DNA from: Chrysophaeum taylorii
Taxonomy: Eukaryota > Sar > Pelagophyceae > Pelagomonadales > Pelagomonadaceae
Direction: 5' to 3'
Assembly (NCBI GenBank): GCA_029834535.1
Contig: JAQMWT010000113.1
Coordinates: 39,837-103,836, forward strand
DNA: 64,000 nt
Positions 41,049-51,826 of this stretch are shown here, piece by piece; the stretch's first letter is position 1, and every line of letters starts with the position of its first letter. Below the pieces are notes generated by a model. The model worked only from the letters and a program-made list of their open reading frames with translations. It did no database searches and was not told the DNA's origin. The position numbers and the translations under genes are program-made.

Positions 41049-43937
41049 TTACCATTTGAGGGCCTCGGTAACCGTGTTATCGAGGGTCCTGAGCATGTTC
41101 TCGAAGTCATCGCCTCGATCCGACATCTTGGCTTCGACGTGCTTTGGCGTTTTCGTCGACTTCCGGCGCGAGGTCTTGACAACTTCGAACGAGGCGATGA
41201 AGCCCACGGTCAGTCCGACGACCTTATGCACGGGGATACCATCAACCTTGACTTTCGTAGTCTGCCACGCCGCGAACGGCTGGATGGAGACGGGCGTTCC
41301 TTCAGTCCAGCCTTTTTCTCCAAGAGCTGTGCGATCAAGAGATGGCGTCGCAAATTCGATGCAGAGCGGGCTGGCGACGTCGAACGTGAAGATGCCTCGG
41401 ACGTTGGTCCCGAGGAGGAAGAAGCGAAGAGCATACTTGGGGTCTTCTAGGCCCCAGGATAGGTTGAGCCCCATGTCCACTTTCGTGGACGGGTCGTTCC
41501 CGGGGCGCATGAACTGGTGTCCCTCGAGAATCATCTCGATGAACGACCCGTCCCCCGACACCCAGAAGTTCTTCTGGGCGTCGGCTTCGGGAAAATGTTC
41601 ATGTAGAAGGAGACAGCCGACGCCACACGGCGTGTAATTGTCGCCGCGACACTCCTTGGTGTCGAACGACGGGAAGTGGTGCACGAAATCGCGAACGGCG
41701 GCGCGCGCAGAACCTGAAACATGAGCAGTCAATAAGTGCGCGTAAAACCAGAGCGCACCGATAAGCGTCGCATGACTTCCATCCGGCGTGGTCATGGTTT
41801 TGCACCATGGGAAGAAGTTGGTCACGTCGGGGATGCTCGACGAACCGCCAGTGAGTATCATGTTGCAGGGCTCCTCCTTCGGGCCTTGGACTAGAAACGT
41901 GGCATAATCACATGCCCGTTTACCCAGGCGAGGGTCTTTAAAACCGAGATTTAGAAAAAATCTCTTCCGTTCCTTGTACGTGTCGATGGCCCTCTCTGCC
42001 GTTTGACTTATGAGACGCCATAGCACCGTGCGCTCGTGCACAAATAGTTCCGAGAGGTCCGACCACGTGAACTCGACGCGAGCTTGGTGGTGCCGGTCGC
42101 AGTAGACGTCGAACGGCAGCGGTTTCGTATTTACCCCATCCCTGAGGTCCCGGACTTTCTTCGGGAACACGGCACACTTCCAGCACTCTACTTTGTCGGC
42201 ATTCAGCGAAACAAAATCCTCTTGGGTTGGAAGGCCACAAGTCTTTAACTTGTCGAGATGACGCAGCTTGTTGTAGGCCATCTGGAGGATGCGCCAGTTA
42301 TACAGCTGGCCGCCGACACTCGTGGTAGATACCGAGGCCAGGGCTTCGTAGTCGACGATGAAGCCATAAAAATTGGGATCATCGCGCACGTTGATGAGGA
42401 AGGCTGTCACACTAGTCTGTCCCGCCCCGTTTTCGATTATCACGATGACGTGCGAGACAACCGGTGCCTTGTTTTGTCGTACTTGTTTCGAAATTTGCCC
42501 AAACATCTCATGAGCAAGGTGGAGCTCGAGGACGGAACGAGCTCCTGCGTGTCCCTCGGGAACGGGGACGAGGACATGAGGACTCCGAAATGCGAGTTGA
42601 ACCGTCGCCACCCACTCGGGGAGATGGAGGGCATAGGACTCTGGGTACCCAGAAATGACAAGCGCATGTTCCGGATCCTCTGTCATGTTGGAGATGTACT
42701 CGTTCACATTCGTGAGTTCGATCGCGCTGATTAACTCGGGGTGGCAGAACAAAAAGCCGCTGTTGTAGACGAATTTGAAGACGAACACCGTCTTGCACAC
42801 ATCGTAAAAGTCCATGAGGGCAAGCTTGTAGAGGGGGTCTTCGCAGTCGCGTATATTGCTTTCCCTCTGGTGCATGGAAATTGGCTTCCCATAATGGTCT
42901 AGTAACCAATTGAGGTTCAAGAGCGTACGTTCAAGGTTGTTGCGGTCGAATCGATCGTCGAACATGTAAGCCTCGTGGTTGGGTATCAGGGTGACGTCCT
43001 CCGAAGGAAGGCACGTCCTTATGTACTGAAGAACGAGGTCTGCTTCGCACAGCCGTCGCCCGTGCATCAGTTTGGCGCTCGGGACGTGAGAAACCGCCGG
43101 GTTTTTCTCGCAACCAAAGTCAACCCCGGGGGTCGTTCTTGAAAAATTGATGGACGACCGTATCGTCGAATCATAATCCGACTTGAAGTTCACGGAGGTG
43201 AGCTCCGATTTTCCATCCCGAGACCCGTAGATGGCGGCACAAGTGTGGCAAGTGGAGACATCGATGACGAGCATGTTCTTGTTCAAGGTGCCAATTCTCC
43301 CCTCTTTCAGGAGGACTTGAGCCTTTTCCGTCGCCATAAAGGTGGTGGTCACGAGATGTGCGAGAGCAAGTGGAAAGGCCTTTTCATGGTCACGGGCCTT
43401 TTGGCGAGCTACCTCGGCAATAGAGCTCATGGGAAGCGCGCAAATTTGACCTTGGAGAAGATTGCCGTTATAGACGTGGTCCGTGACGAGACGATCGGCG
43501 ATGTCTTCGGGTAACTTGCCCCGCTTCCAATGGTCAGGTTTGTCCTTCGACGATTCGAGGAAAACGGCCACGGAATCGAGGACACGCGATCTGTTGTCCT
43601 CAACGCCATCCTCGCACGAGTCCGAGGGGAATTGGGGAGTAGTCTCTGGCGGCCAACAATCCTCGCCTTCGTTCAAGCTCGGCACAGCATAAGGTTCGTC
43701 TTTGAGGTCCGCGGTCACACGATGCTTTGCACCTATTTTCCGAGACTTCTTGAGCTTCTTCCGCGCCACTGGCTCCTCCCCTGACTCCTCCGCTGGCTCC
43801 TCCGCTGGCTCCTCCGCTGGCGCCAAAACGGCCGAAGGAGGGTCGACACGACCCCCCTCGCCTTCGGGTGTCGATGATGGCTCGTTGCCCCGGCGCACTT
43901 TTGCGCTACCTCTCGTAACCATGTGCATCTTGCTCAT
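41049..43937 (-). CDS. HSP70/HSPA12-like ATPase
   Basis: 962 codons in one open frame; ATG 43937 is chosen over upstream non-ATG codons. After a basic/acidic N-terminal tail with EEPAEEPAEE repeats (about residues 45-60), the actin-like ATPase signature motifs appear in order: phosphate-1 loop LVIDVSTCHTCAAIYG (about 223), phosphate-2 VIVIIENGAGQTSVTAF (about 500), SVGGQLYN (about 543) and the adenosine motif MILTGGSSSIPDV (about 695). This fits the divergent HSPA12 branch of HSP70, common in large protein expansions of fungi and some protists, where members lack a clear substrate-binding domain. The C-terminal 200 residues carry no recognised domain. Phosphate-1 has S/T-C-H in place of the usual G-T-T, so ATP hydrolysis may be altered. 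An 18-base A-run at 44014-44031 lies just upstream. Confidence 0.65.
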   Translation of the reverse strand: MSKMHMVTRGSAKVRRGNEPSSTPEGEGGRVDPPSAVLAPAEEPAEEPAEESGEEPVARKKLKKSRKIGAKHRVTADLKDEPYAVPSLNEGEDCWPPETTPQFPSDSCEDGVEDNRSRVLDSVAVFLESSKDKPDHWKRGKLPEDIADRLVTDHVYNGNLLQGQICALPMSSIAEVARQKARDHEKAFPLALAHLVTTTFMATEKAQVLLKEGRIGTLNKNMLVIDVSTCHTCAAIYGSRDGKSELTSVNFKSDYDSTIRSSINFSRTTPGVDFGCEKNPAVSHVPSAKLMHGRRLCEADLVLQYIRTCLPSEDVTLIPNHEAYMFDDRFDRNNLERTLLNLNWLLDHYGKPISMHQRESNIRDCEDPLYKLALMDFYDVCKTVFVFKFVYNSGFLFCHPELISAIELTNVNEYISNMTEDPEHALVISGYPESYALHLPEWVATVQLAFRSPHVLVPVPEGHAGARSVLELHLAHEMFGQISKQVRQNKAPVVSHVIVIIENGAGQTSVTAFLINVRDDPNFYGFIVDYEALASVSTTSVGGQLYNWRILQMAYNKLRHLDKLKTCGLPTQEDFVSLNADKVECWKCAVFPKKVRDLRDGVNTKPLPFDVYCDRHHQARVEFTWSDLSELFVHERTVLWRLISQTAERAIDTYKERKRFFLNLGFKDPRLGKRACDYATFLVQGPKEEPCNMILTGGSSSIPDVTNFFPWCKTMTTPDGSHATLIGALWFYAHLLTAHVSGSARAAVRDFVHHFPSFDTKECRGDNYTPCGVGCLLLHEHFPEADAQKNFWVSGDGSFIEMILEGHQFMRPGNDPSTKVDMGLNLSWGLEDPKYALRFFLLGTNVRGIFTFDVASPLCIEFATPSLDRTALGEKGWTEGTPVSIQPFAAWQTTKVKVDGIPVHKVVGLTVGFIASFEVVKTSRRKSTKTPKHVEAKMSDRGDDFENMLRTLDNTVTEALKW

Positions 43938-44526
43938 CACGCTTCGTCGCACTAACAATGAGTATTCAAATTATTTCGAGTCCCATGACAAAGATACATT
44001 GGATCTTGGACACAAAAAAAAAAAAAAAAAATTAGTTCTGCGCGATTTAATGGGTGTTTAGATCTAGGACTCAATTTCCAACTCCGCGTCGACATGGCGG
44101 CGCGGAGGTCGACGGTTTCTTTGTCGTCGAGGGTCCATCGCTCGACGGTCCATCGCGCCGCGGTTTCCGCGGTCCGCCTACGACTGCTGAGGGTTCCGCT
44201 CCGCGCGCCCGCCCTGCGGTTGCAATTGTGATTTCGAGTCTTATGTATGCACAGGTGAAAACTCGTTGGGGATCTAGGAGGACCGCAATTTGGAACAATG
44301 GCGCGTGACTCGTGTGGCTCGTGGCTACCTCGAGGCAAGGGCGATGGCTGCTGGGAGAAGAGAGGGCTCCCAAAGTCGCAACAGTGGCCGAGAGGATGGG
44401 AAGCAGCAACACGTTCGCCGGGCGCGCTACGCCAGAGGCAAGCTTTGAGCGAATGGGTTGTGTCGTCTGCCCGAAGACAAAATGCGGCGGTGAATCGTAC
44501 AGCAGAGGAGTGGGAGTCTGGAGGGT
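43938..44526. other. Gap between the HSP70-like gene and the recombinase gene
   Basis: Contains a run of 18 A (44014-44031, plus strand). Several short frames overlap but none has recognisable content. It should contain the promoter of the HSP70-like gene and the 3' UTR of the recombinase gene. Confidence 0.45.
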
Positions 44527-47280
44527 TCAAACCTCCATGTTCCAGAGCTCCGGGATACTTTCTTCATCGCGGCGACGCTTGAGCCACGTTATCAATGGCT
44601 CGCTGCGGTTCGTGAAGTCCTCGTTGACGCAGGCTTCGCACGACCGGAGTCGCATATCGCTCTTGGGATCGGCGAGTGGATCTCCCTCGACCGATCCGTA
44701 CTTATCCCTCGCCCAGGTCATCTGGTCGCGGAGGTAGAGCTCGAGGTTCTCGCCCGCGCTCGCGTGGCCCATGTGCTGTTTCACGAGCTCCAACTCGGAG
44801 CACTTGAGCACGCGGCACATCCAGCCGCAGCTAGATGGCCGCAGGCTTCGATGGTTCGGTAGGGGGTGTTGTCCATCCCAGCCTGCGCCGGGAAACATCA
44901 TCGTTACAAGAAGAATTTCCCGTACCTGTGGCCATGAACATCCGCTGCAAGTATCGGCGGAACATTTCGTCCTGCCAAGGCTCGCCGCACTTGACGCCAC
45001 CTTCCTCAAAATCGTAGTGGCGGAAGAGCGGCCCTTCCGTTACGTTGTTGGGGATGAAGTAGGTGAGCATGACGTGCACAATTCGCATGACCGGGCACAA
45101 CGCGAGGTTTCGGTCATTGTGGTAGACGCGCTTATACTCCTTGCGGTTCTTCGTGTGGTGCACCTTGGGCGACTTGAAGACGATAAAGTCGGGGAGCCCC
45201 GTGAGCTCGTTAAGAATGTCGTTGCCGTGGTGGTCTTTGGGGACGAGGAGGTTGTCGCGGATGTCGATGCCATCGTCCTCGGTTGGTCGGCCCGCGTGGC
45301 ACAACCCGAAAATGATCCGGAAAATCGCCAGATGCAGAAAGCACCTGATCGACGGTTGAGCGGATGCCTTCGAGATCCTCTCGACGGCACGAAGACACCA
45401 CCGATGAGCGCCAACGAGACGTCGAAGCCAACAATTGACGTCAAACCAGGGCGGAGGCGATACTTCGCGCGGAATGTCGGTGATGAGAGCGATGTACTCT
45501 TCGTGAAGCCTCTCATTGACGATGCGTTTAACAGCCGGGTGGGTCCAAGGAGAACGAACAGTACCCCAGACGCGTTCTGCCATTGCTCTTAGTGCACTCA
45601 ACTGGGGCTGCATCGTGGACGGCACGAGTGCCTTCGCTTTAAGCGTTCCGACCACTGTATTGATAATGGGTTGGTCTTTTGCGAAAACACAGAAATTCAG
45701 ATATGCAATGACCCAGGCAACGTGCGGAGGTTTGAACGTAACGACGCCGTTTTCATTGAGCTGAAGCCAGGGGTGGCTCATGAAGACTTCGTAGTCGGTC
45801 AACGCCGCGACGCGTTCGAACTCGATCCACATGTTCTCGCGCTTGCGAGAATACTGGTCGCTCCCAGTGTTCCCACTAAAAAGGTCGCCGAACGACACGT
45901 GCATTAGGGTCCCAACACATGAAAGAAGCTCTTGTGAGTGCACGCAACTACTATCTTGGTGCGAATTGGGATTTAAGTAGTTGGCAAAACAACGCAAAAA
46001 ATAACCGAGTACCGACGATCCGTTGCCCTTGCCAAAAACAAACATCGTCCATGGCAATTGGACCGAACGGATAACCTTGTCCCTCGAGACATTCGAACCG
46101 ACATTGGCAAAAAAATGTCATGGTACATTTCATCCGTCATGAGCATACCCTCAACGTCGCCATGGAGATTCCTGAGCGCTTTGGTGGCGCTCGCCAGATC
46201 CGAATGATCAGCTCGTACGGAATCCCGCGCGGTCTGTGATCGTTGGCACGTACCGACGACCGACCCCGGGTTTTCGAGCGCCGAGTGGGGATTTTCGCTG
46301 GTGATGCTTTTGACCAACTCGCCGATAAGTTCCTTTGAGCAACCAAGCATCGCTGAGACCCACTTGGAGCGATCAACGCCGCGATGAACAGACGACTCCA
46401 TGCAGCTGTCGTTAAGTGCGAGACCACGATCCAGCATGGTTTCGATGACTGCTCTCGGTGTCTCTGAAAATGCCTTGTTTCCAACGCGCAATTGGAGAAT
46501 GAGGGCTCCAAAAAAGCCCGGAACGCCGCCGATCGCGTACGCGCTGTTGAGACAGTTTACAGGCACTTCAACATTGGGCTTGTTTGCAAGGCTCGGCAGC
46601 TGGGGATGCGCTTCAAGCCTCCAGTAAAAAAGGCCGAAGCAGTCCAGCGCGTAACCCGCGCGCGCGGCATAGAGAAGTCCGTACCTTTGGTTGAAGTTGG
46701 CTCGGAGTCTCTCGGATGTGCTGGCCTCCAATGTCTTGTGAAATGCCCATTCGTACGTGTACACCTGGTACCCCCCGCGCAAGGCAAAGCGCCACCAGTC
46801 GGGATCGTCTGGATGCACGCCGATCATACGCGAAAATTCATTCACCGTGCAAGCTCTGGTAACACCGCCAGCGTGGCCAAAGAACGCGAAGTTGAGGAGA
46901 CTCCGCAGGCAGGTGGGGGGAAAGTGACGCCGACGATTCTAGCGAAGCCAAGGGATCTGCGCCCGAAAGAATCGGGCGACCCTCCCCTTGCCGACATAAC
47001 TCATATCCGCCGACTCCAACATTGTACAGAGCGTGTCGACGTGGCGCTCTTCCAAGTAGGCGAGCTCGTCGAGCACATCGCAGTGATCTTCCACACTGAA
47101 GCCGAGGTAAAACAACGGCCATCTCAGCTGGTACGCGTCTCGCGGCACCAATTTTAACTTCGAGGCGAGGTCCGTCAGCGAATGCGACTTGCCGAGTTCA
47201 ATATTGACCGCAGCGTCGACGACACTCAAGTCGGGGGGCAACGGGATCGCGTTGAGTCGGCGCTTCCTCGAGGTCGGCAT
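44527..47280 (-). CDS. ~900-aa protein ending in a tyrosine recombinase domain
   Basis: From ATG 47280 the frame is open for 1.2 kb apart from one in-frame TAG (46939-46941). A one-base shift in an A7 run (46109-46115, plus strand) connects it to the frame that runs to 44926. A 43-nt GT-AG intron (44925-44883) then joins the last exon to the stop at 44527. The C-terminal half has tyrosine recombinase features in order: an N-terminal helical core region, the first Arg in FGLCHAGRPTEDDGIDI, a Lys-rich strand (VHHTKNRKEYKRVY), HRSLRPSS corresponding to H-x-x-R, and LELVKQHMGHASAGENLELY with the GH box and candidate nucleophile Tyr. Such enzymes move Cryptons, DIRS-type elements and the Starship giant elements of fungi. 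The N-terminal ~550 aa are unassigned. The TAG may lie in an unrecognised intron; otherwise this is a pseudogene. Confidence 0.6.
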
Positions 47281-48176
47281 GGGACCGGAGGGGGAGGCGA
47301 GGAGCGCGAGCGTGTCGACGCCGAGATGTCGACGCCGAGATGGTTGAAATCCGAACTATAACTAAACGATGATGCCGTTGAGGCCTTCAAATCGAGGCTA
47401 ACCGCCTAAAATTTCCCCAAAAAAACGGTTCATGCCCAACGGACGCTTCAAGTATCATATATTCAATATCCTATATCCAATATCAAATATCAAACTATGA
47501 CATCACCTATACAATATCCCTATACATAGATCGGCGCTGCGGCGCCTTTCAGCTTACCGAGCGCCTCCTGAGTGCTTCTGTGCCGACCTCATCGAAGCCA
47601 TCTTCTTCGGCGCCGTCGTCCTTGTCGTCGACCGGCTCGCACCCGCCGTGCACCTTCGCCCGCATCGATCCAAAAAAAAAGGGGCCGAATAGAAAATAGT
47701 GGAGGGCTAACACAAGCCGGCCACTGTTCTTTGATTCGGCCCCTTCCTTTCGATTCAATTTTTTGGATCGCACCCCGTTTAAGCCAAAAATAAGGCTTAA
47801 GCCCCCGGTAAAGAACGGGTCTTACTTGCGACTTATTAGCCCCATTCTGTATAGCTGTACCAAAATGCAAAGTGGGGTAAAAATCAGCACCTGAAATTTA
47901 CAGCGCCGCACCAATTCCAAGGATTAAGAACGGCTAACGCTGGGGCTGTTGATCGGGGCTATTATTTCTTCAGCCTTTGCTCAAACACGAGTATGCACGT
48001 GTTGCGGCGGCGCGGTAGCACGACGCTGTCTACTATATACGGACGGGCGACGGACAGACGAACGGTCGGACGGACGGCCGTTTCGATAAATTTGTAGAGC
48101 CGTTACATAGCCGTTTCAGAGTCGTTGAACGGCCATTCTTTTTTTTTTAGGGTTTCAGCCCTGCGGGACCTCACTA
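47281..48176. other. Non-coding stretch with AT-rich and inverted repeats
   Basis: Just upstream of the recombinase gene there is a 13-bp direct repeat (GATGTCGACGCCGA type, about 47,320-47,345) and an AT-rich run of AATATC-like units (about 47,450-47,530). The inverted repeat at 47666-47770 is listed separately. Nothing coding recognised. Confidence 0.5.
47666..47770. repeat. 105-bp imperfect inverted repeat
   Basis: Outer arms CGATCCAAAAAA / TTTTTTGGATCG and inner arms GGGGCCGAAT / ATTCGGCCCC are palindromic around a ~50-nt centre. It resembles a small foldback or MITE-like element; no target duplication could be identified. Confidence 0.6.
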
Positions 48177-48621
48177 ATAATAAAATAGAGCCGTTTACAG
48201 TCCGTTGCTTTTCCGAAAACGCCTGGAGAAGCGTGACACGTGTGCGATTACGCAAGCACTTCAACAAAAATGGCGCGCACAATCCGCCGCAACCTTCACA
48301 GGGCGATGCGCGCCGTGCGGCGTCCTACGGTGGCAAGACCGCTGCCGAGGGTCCCTGTGAGACGGCGCATGACGGGTGCTGAACGGCGCAGGTGGTGTTT
48401 GTGGCTTGGTGAACTCCGCGCACAAGTCCACCCACATCTCGCCCTCTCCTTCCTCGCGTTGAACGGGTCGAAGGCCACCCAGTTGCGGACGAAGGTCTCC
48501 TTCATCTTCGGGTCCGCCAGGTGGTTGCCGCTGAACGACACCTTAGACGCGACAAACCGTATCACGACGCCCGCCGTAGCTAACCCCGCTTTTGTTGATG
48601 TTATCGAAAACGTCGACATTG
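48177..48621. repeat. Dispersed ~440-bp repeat, copy 1
   Basis: Closely matches 59565-60011 in the same orientation, from AATAGAGCCGTTT to ATCGAAAACGTCGACATTG. The minus strand encodes VSFSGNHLADPKMKE and VRNWVAFDPFNARKER in both copies. The two copies differ by short indels near the middle. Confidence 0.75.
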
Positions 48622-48689
48622 ATGTTGGTAGATTCCTGTTCCAGTACTTTCGGACTCTGTGCCCGGATGCTTGAAGGGGGCTTTGGTTC

Positions 48690-49775
48690 TGTGAGGAAGC
48701 TATGACACTTACCCCTGCACCACGTATCCAGTATCCATACGTCTTTCTCTTGTTGCTAGTCTAACGCCTCATTCCATTCGCAACATGGTAGCAGGTGATT
48801 GTCCTACTCCTGGTTCTCCAGATCACATTTTCATGGCACGCAACCCTTTTCGCCGTATTGTTGGCTGTGTCCTCTTCATCTCCATCATGACTCGCCCTGA
48901 TATCACTTGGTCCGTCAATCAGTGTGCGCGTTTTCCCCACAATCCTGGTAAACCCCACTGGCACGCTTTATCCCACACTCTGCGTTATCTCAACGATTCT
49001 CCGGATCTTGCCCTTATTCTTGGTCGCGATTCTACCCTTCGTCTCTCTGGTTATTCCGACTCCAGCTGGGCCGACGACCCTGATGACCGCCACTCTACAC
49101 CTGGTTTTTGTTTTCTCCTTGCTGGCTCTATGATAGCCGACTGCTCCCGCTCGCAGTACTTACTTGCTCGCTCTTCTTTTGAAGCTGAATTGCTCGCTCT
49201 TTACGCTGCTACTGCTGAGCTCTCTTGGCTTCTCAAACTTTTTGATGACTTTGATCTCCCTCGTCACACGGTCCCAATGTATGTCGATAATAGCACCACC
49301 GTCACCCAAGTCCGTCTCCAATGTCTCACACGGCGCACCCGCCATCTTGACATTTGCTTTTACAGCACCGCCGAATATCATCGCAACCACATCATTAATC
49401 TCCAACACATTACTCGTCTCGACACCCTTAGCGATATTTTCACCCGCCGTACGGAAGCTCCTTCCTTCCTCCGGCTTCGTGCTCGTTACCTCACTTCGTG
49501 ATCTTCGCCCTGATCTCTGTTGTCTCTTTCTGCCACAATGCCTTTCCTGACGTCTTCCTTCAAGCTTCTCCTCTGTGAGGATCTCACTTACCCCTTTTTT
49601 TTCCCTTTTCTTTCTTTTCCAGCACCTGTGTGAGGACCTCACTTACCCCTTTTTCCTTTTCTTTCTTTTCCAGCACCTGTGTGAGGAAGCTATGACACTT
49701 ACCCCTGCACCACGTATCCAGCATCCATACGTCTTTCTCTTGTCGCTAGTCTAACGCCTCATTCCATTCGTAACA
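48690..49775 (+). mobile_element. Internally deleted mini copia element with 96-bp LTRs
   Basis: LTRs 48690-48785 and 49680-49775 start TGTGAGGAAGC and end CAACA or TAACA. The 5-bp direct repeat GGTTC flanks the element exactly (48685-48689, 49776-49780). The 5' LTR is followed by TGGTAGCAGGTG, a primer-binding site matching an initiator tRNA-Met 3' end, and then jumps straight into the RNase H part of pol. It is a deletion derivative of the element at 49816-55150. Confidence 0.9.
48785..49501 (+). CDS. RNase H-only open frame of the mini-element
   Basis: 238 codons, open throughout. The ATG is formed by the last base of the LTR and the first two of the primer-binding site. After about 12 residues it is in frame with the tail of the copia RT and the RNase H domain (LRLSGYSDSSWADD, RSSFEAELLALYAA, MYVDNSTTV), which includes the catalytic acidic residues D, E and D. 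Its counterpart in the full element is at 50,090-50,800. Whether it is expressed is unknown; the in-frame fusion may be chance. Confidence 0.7.
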   Translation: MVAGDCPTPGSPDHIFMARNPFRRIVGCVLFISIMTRPDITWSVNQCARFPHNPGKPHWHALSHTLRYLNDSPDLALILGRDSTLRLSGYSDSSWADDPDDRHSTPGFCFLLAGSMIADCSRSQYLLARSSFEAELLALYAATAELSWLLKLFDDFDLPRHTVPMYVDNSTTVTQVRLQCLTRRTRHLDICFYSTAEYHRNHIINLQHITRLDTLSDIFTRRTEAPSFLRLRARYLTS

Positions 49776-50089
49776 GGTTCGTATTTGGTTGTGTGTGGGG
49801 AGCATGAAGGATGTGTGTTACGAATGGAATGAGGCGTTAGACTAGCGATAAGAGAAAGACGTAAGGATACTGGATACGTGGTGCAGGGGTAAGTGTCATA
49901 GCTTCCTCACACATGTGCTGGAAAAGAAAGAAAAGGAAAAAGGGGTAAGTGAGGTTCTTACACAGGTGCTGGAAAAAGAAAGAAAGGGGAAAAAGGGGTA
50001 AGTGAGACGCTCACAGAGGAGAAGCTTTGAGGAAGACGTCACAGAGGCATTGTGGCAAGAAAGAAAAACAGCAGAGATCAGGGCGAAGA

Positions 50090-51826
50090 TCACGAAGAGA
50101 GGTAAAGAGCTCGAAGCCGGAGGAAGGAAGGAGCTTCCGTACTGCGGGTGAAAATGTCGCTAAGATTGTGAAGGCGGGGTATGTGTTTGAGATCAATGAT
50201 GTGGTTGCGATGATATTCGGCGGTACTGTAAAAGCGGATGTCAATATGACGGGTGCGCCGTGTGAGACATTGGAGACGAACTTGGGTGACGGTGGTGCTA
50301 TTATCAACATACATTGGGACCGTGTGACGAGGGAGATCAAAGTCATCAAAAAGTTTGAGAAGCCAAGAGAGCTCAGCAGTAGCAGCGTAAAGAGCGAGCA
50401 GTTCAGCTTCAAAAGAAGAGCGAGCAAGTAAGTACTGCGAGCGGGAGCAGTCGGCTATCATAGAGCCAGCAAGGCGAAAACAAAAACCAGTTGTAGAGTG
50501 GCGGTCATCAGGGTCGTCGGCCCAGCTGGAGTCGGAATAACCAGAGAGACGAAGGGTAGAATCGCGACCAAGAATAAGGGCAAGATCCTGAGAACCGTTG
50601 AGATAACGCAGAGTGTGGGATAAAGCGTGCCAGTGGGGTTTACCAGGATTGTGGGAAAAACGCGCACACTGATTGACGGACCAAGTGATATCAGGGCGAG
50701 TCATGATGGAGATGAAGAGGACACAGCCAACAATACGGCGAAAAGGGATGCGTGCCATGAAAATGTGATCTGGAGAACCAGGAGTAGGACAATCAGCCGC
50801 AGAAAGATGAAGACCTTTGGGAGCGGGAGTGAGTTCGGGTTTACTGTTGATGAAGCGATGTTCGGTAAGGATTTCACGGATAGCGTGGGATTGGTCAAGA
50901 GTGAGGGTTCTCCTAGGGCGATCACGCGTAATGCGAAGACCAACGTAAGAGGTGAGATCAAGTTCATTGACGTCAGTGAAAGCGCGGAAACGGAGGAAAA
51001 AGGCTTGGTAATGGCCAATGCAATGACGAGGGTGCGCCACAAGAAGATCATCAACGACCAAAACGAGACGGAGCACGACGGTAGAATTGAGCACGAGCTT
51101 GTAGTGGCAAGTGTCACCAGATCCGCGGACGAAGCCACAATCATTGAGAAGGAAGCGTTCCAAATAAAGCCACCAATTGCGACAAGCTTGTTTGCAACCA
51201 TACCAAGAGCGACGGAGCTTGTAAACGATTTTGGGACCATCGGTAGGTTGGCGAGGAGCATAGCCTTCGGGTGGCCAGACATAGATGTCTTCGTCAATGG
51301 GAGCTTGAATGAAAGCGGAGCTGACATCCAACTTGTGAAAATCTCAGTCATGAACAGCGACAAAGGCTAGAAAGAAACGGATCGTGACGATGTTGGCAAC
51401 CGGTGAGTAGGTGTCATGATAATCAATGCCGTGAACCTGGGTGTAACCGCGGACGACGAGGCGGGCCTTGTACGATTTGAAGCGGCCAGAGTCATACTTC
51501 TTGCGGAGGATCCACTTGAGGGTACAAATGTTGCCAGAAAAAGTCTCAGGAAGGCGAATCACATCCCAACAACCAAGCTGACCAAGAGAGCTGTATTCTT
51601 TAGCGATGGCTTGCAACCAGCCAGGACGCTCAGGATTGGTCGGAGCTAAAGCTTCACGTAAATGGGCGGAAGTAATAGTAGTTTCGTCAAGGTCTGAATA
51701 CTGAGAGATTTCTTCGGAAGCAGAGTAATAAACGTGTGCATGGGGATCAACAAGGGTGTTAGCTAAACAAAGGGGGAGGAAGACATAATGAACTAACAAA
51801 CGAAAGCTAACAGAAGAGACATACAA
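50090..51826 (-). pseudogene. Reverse transcriptase and RNase H of the 96-bp-LTR copia element, one nonsense codon
   Basis: A single frame of 579 codons, broken only by TGA at 51344-51346 where the family has Trp (HDW-x-x-HxLDV). Motifs: YKARLVVRGYTQVHGIDY, LDVSSAFIQAPIDEDIY, the polymerase catalytic pair in LVVDDLLVA, and RNase H with LSGYSDSSWADD and SSFEAELLALYAA. The change TGG to TGA is a simple transition. The 3' end is followed by a purine-rich tract next to the LTR. Confidence 0.85.

Noticed and set aside
32490-47280. A definite Starship-like giant element or giant-virus insertion
   Set aside because: A recombinase and cargo-like genes are present, but no ends, target duplication, capsid or viral polymerase genes were found. 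Kept only as a hypothesis.
21301-51346. TGA read as tryptophan (TGG to TGA in two genes)
   Set aside because: The intact glycosyltransferase-like gene ends at TGA, and the other copies have TGG. Two transitions in repeated, decaying sequence are explained by mutation, for example deamination.
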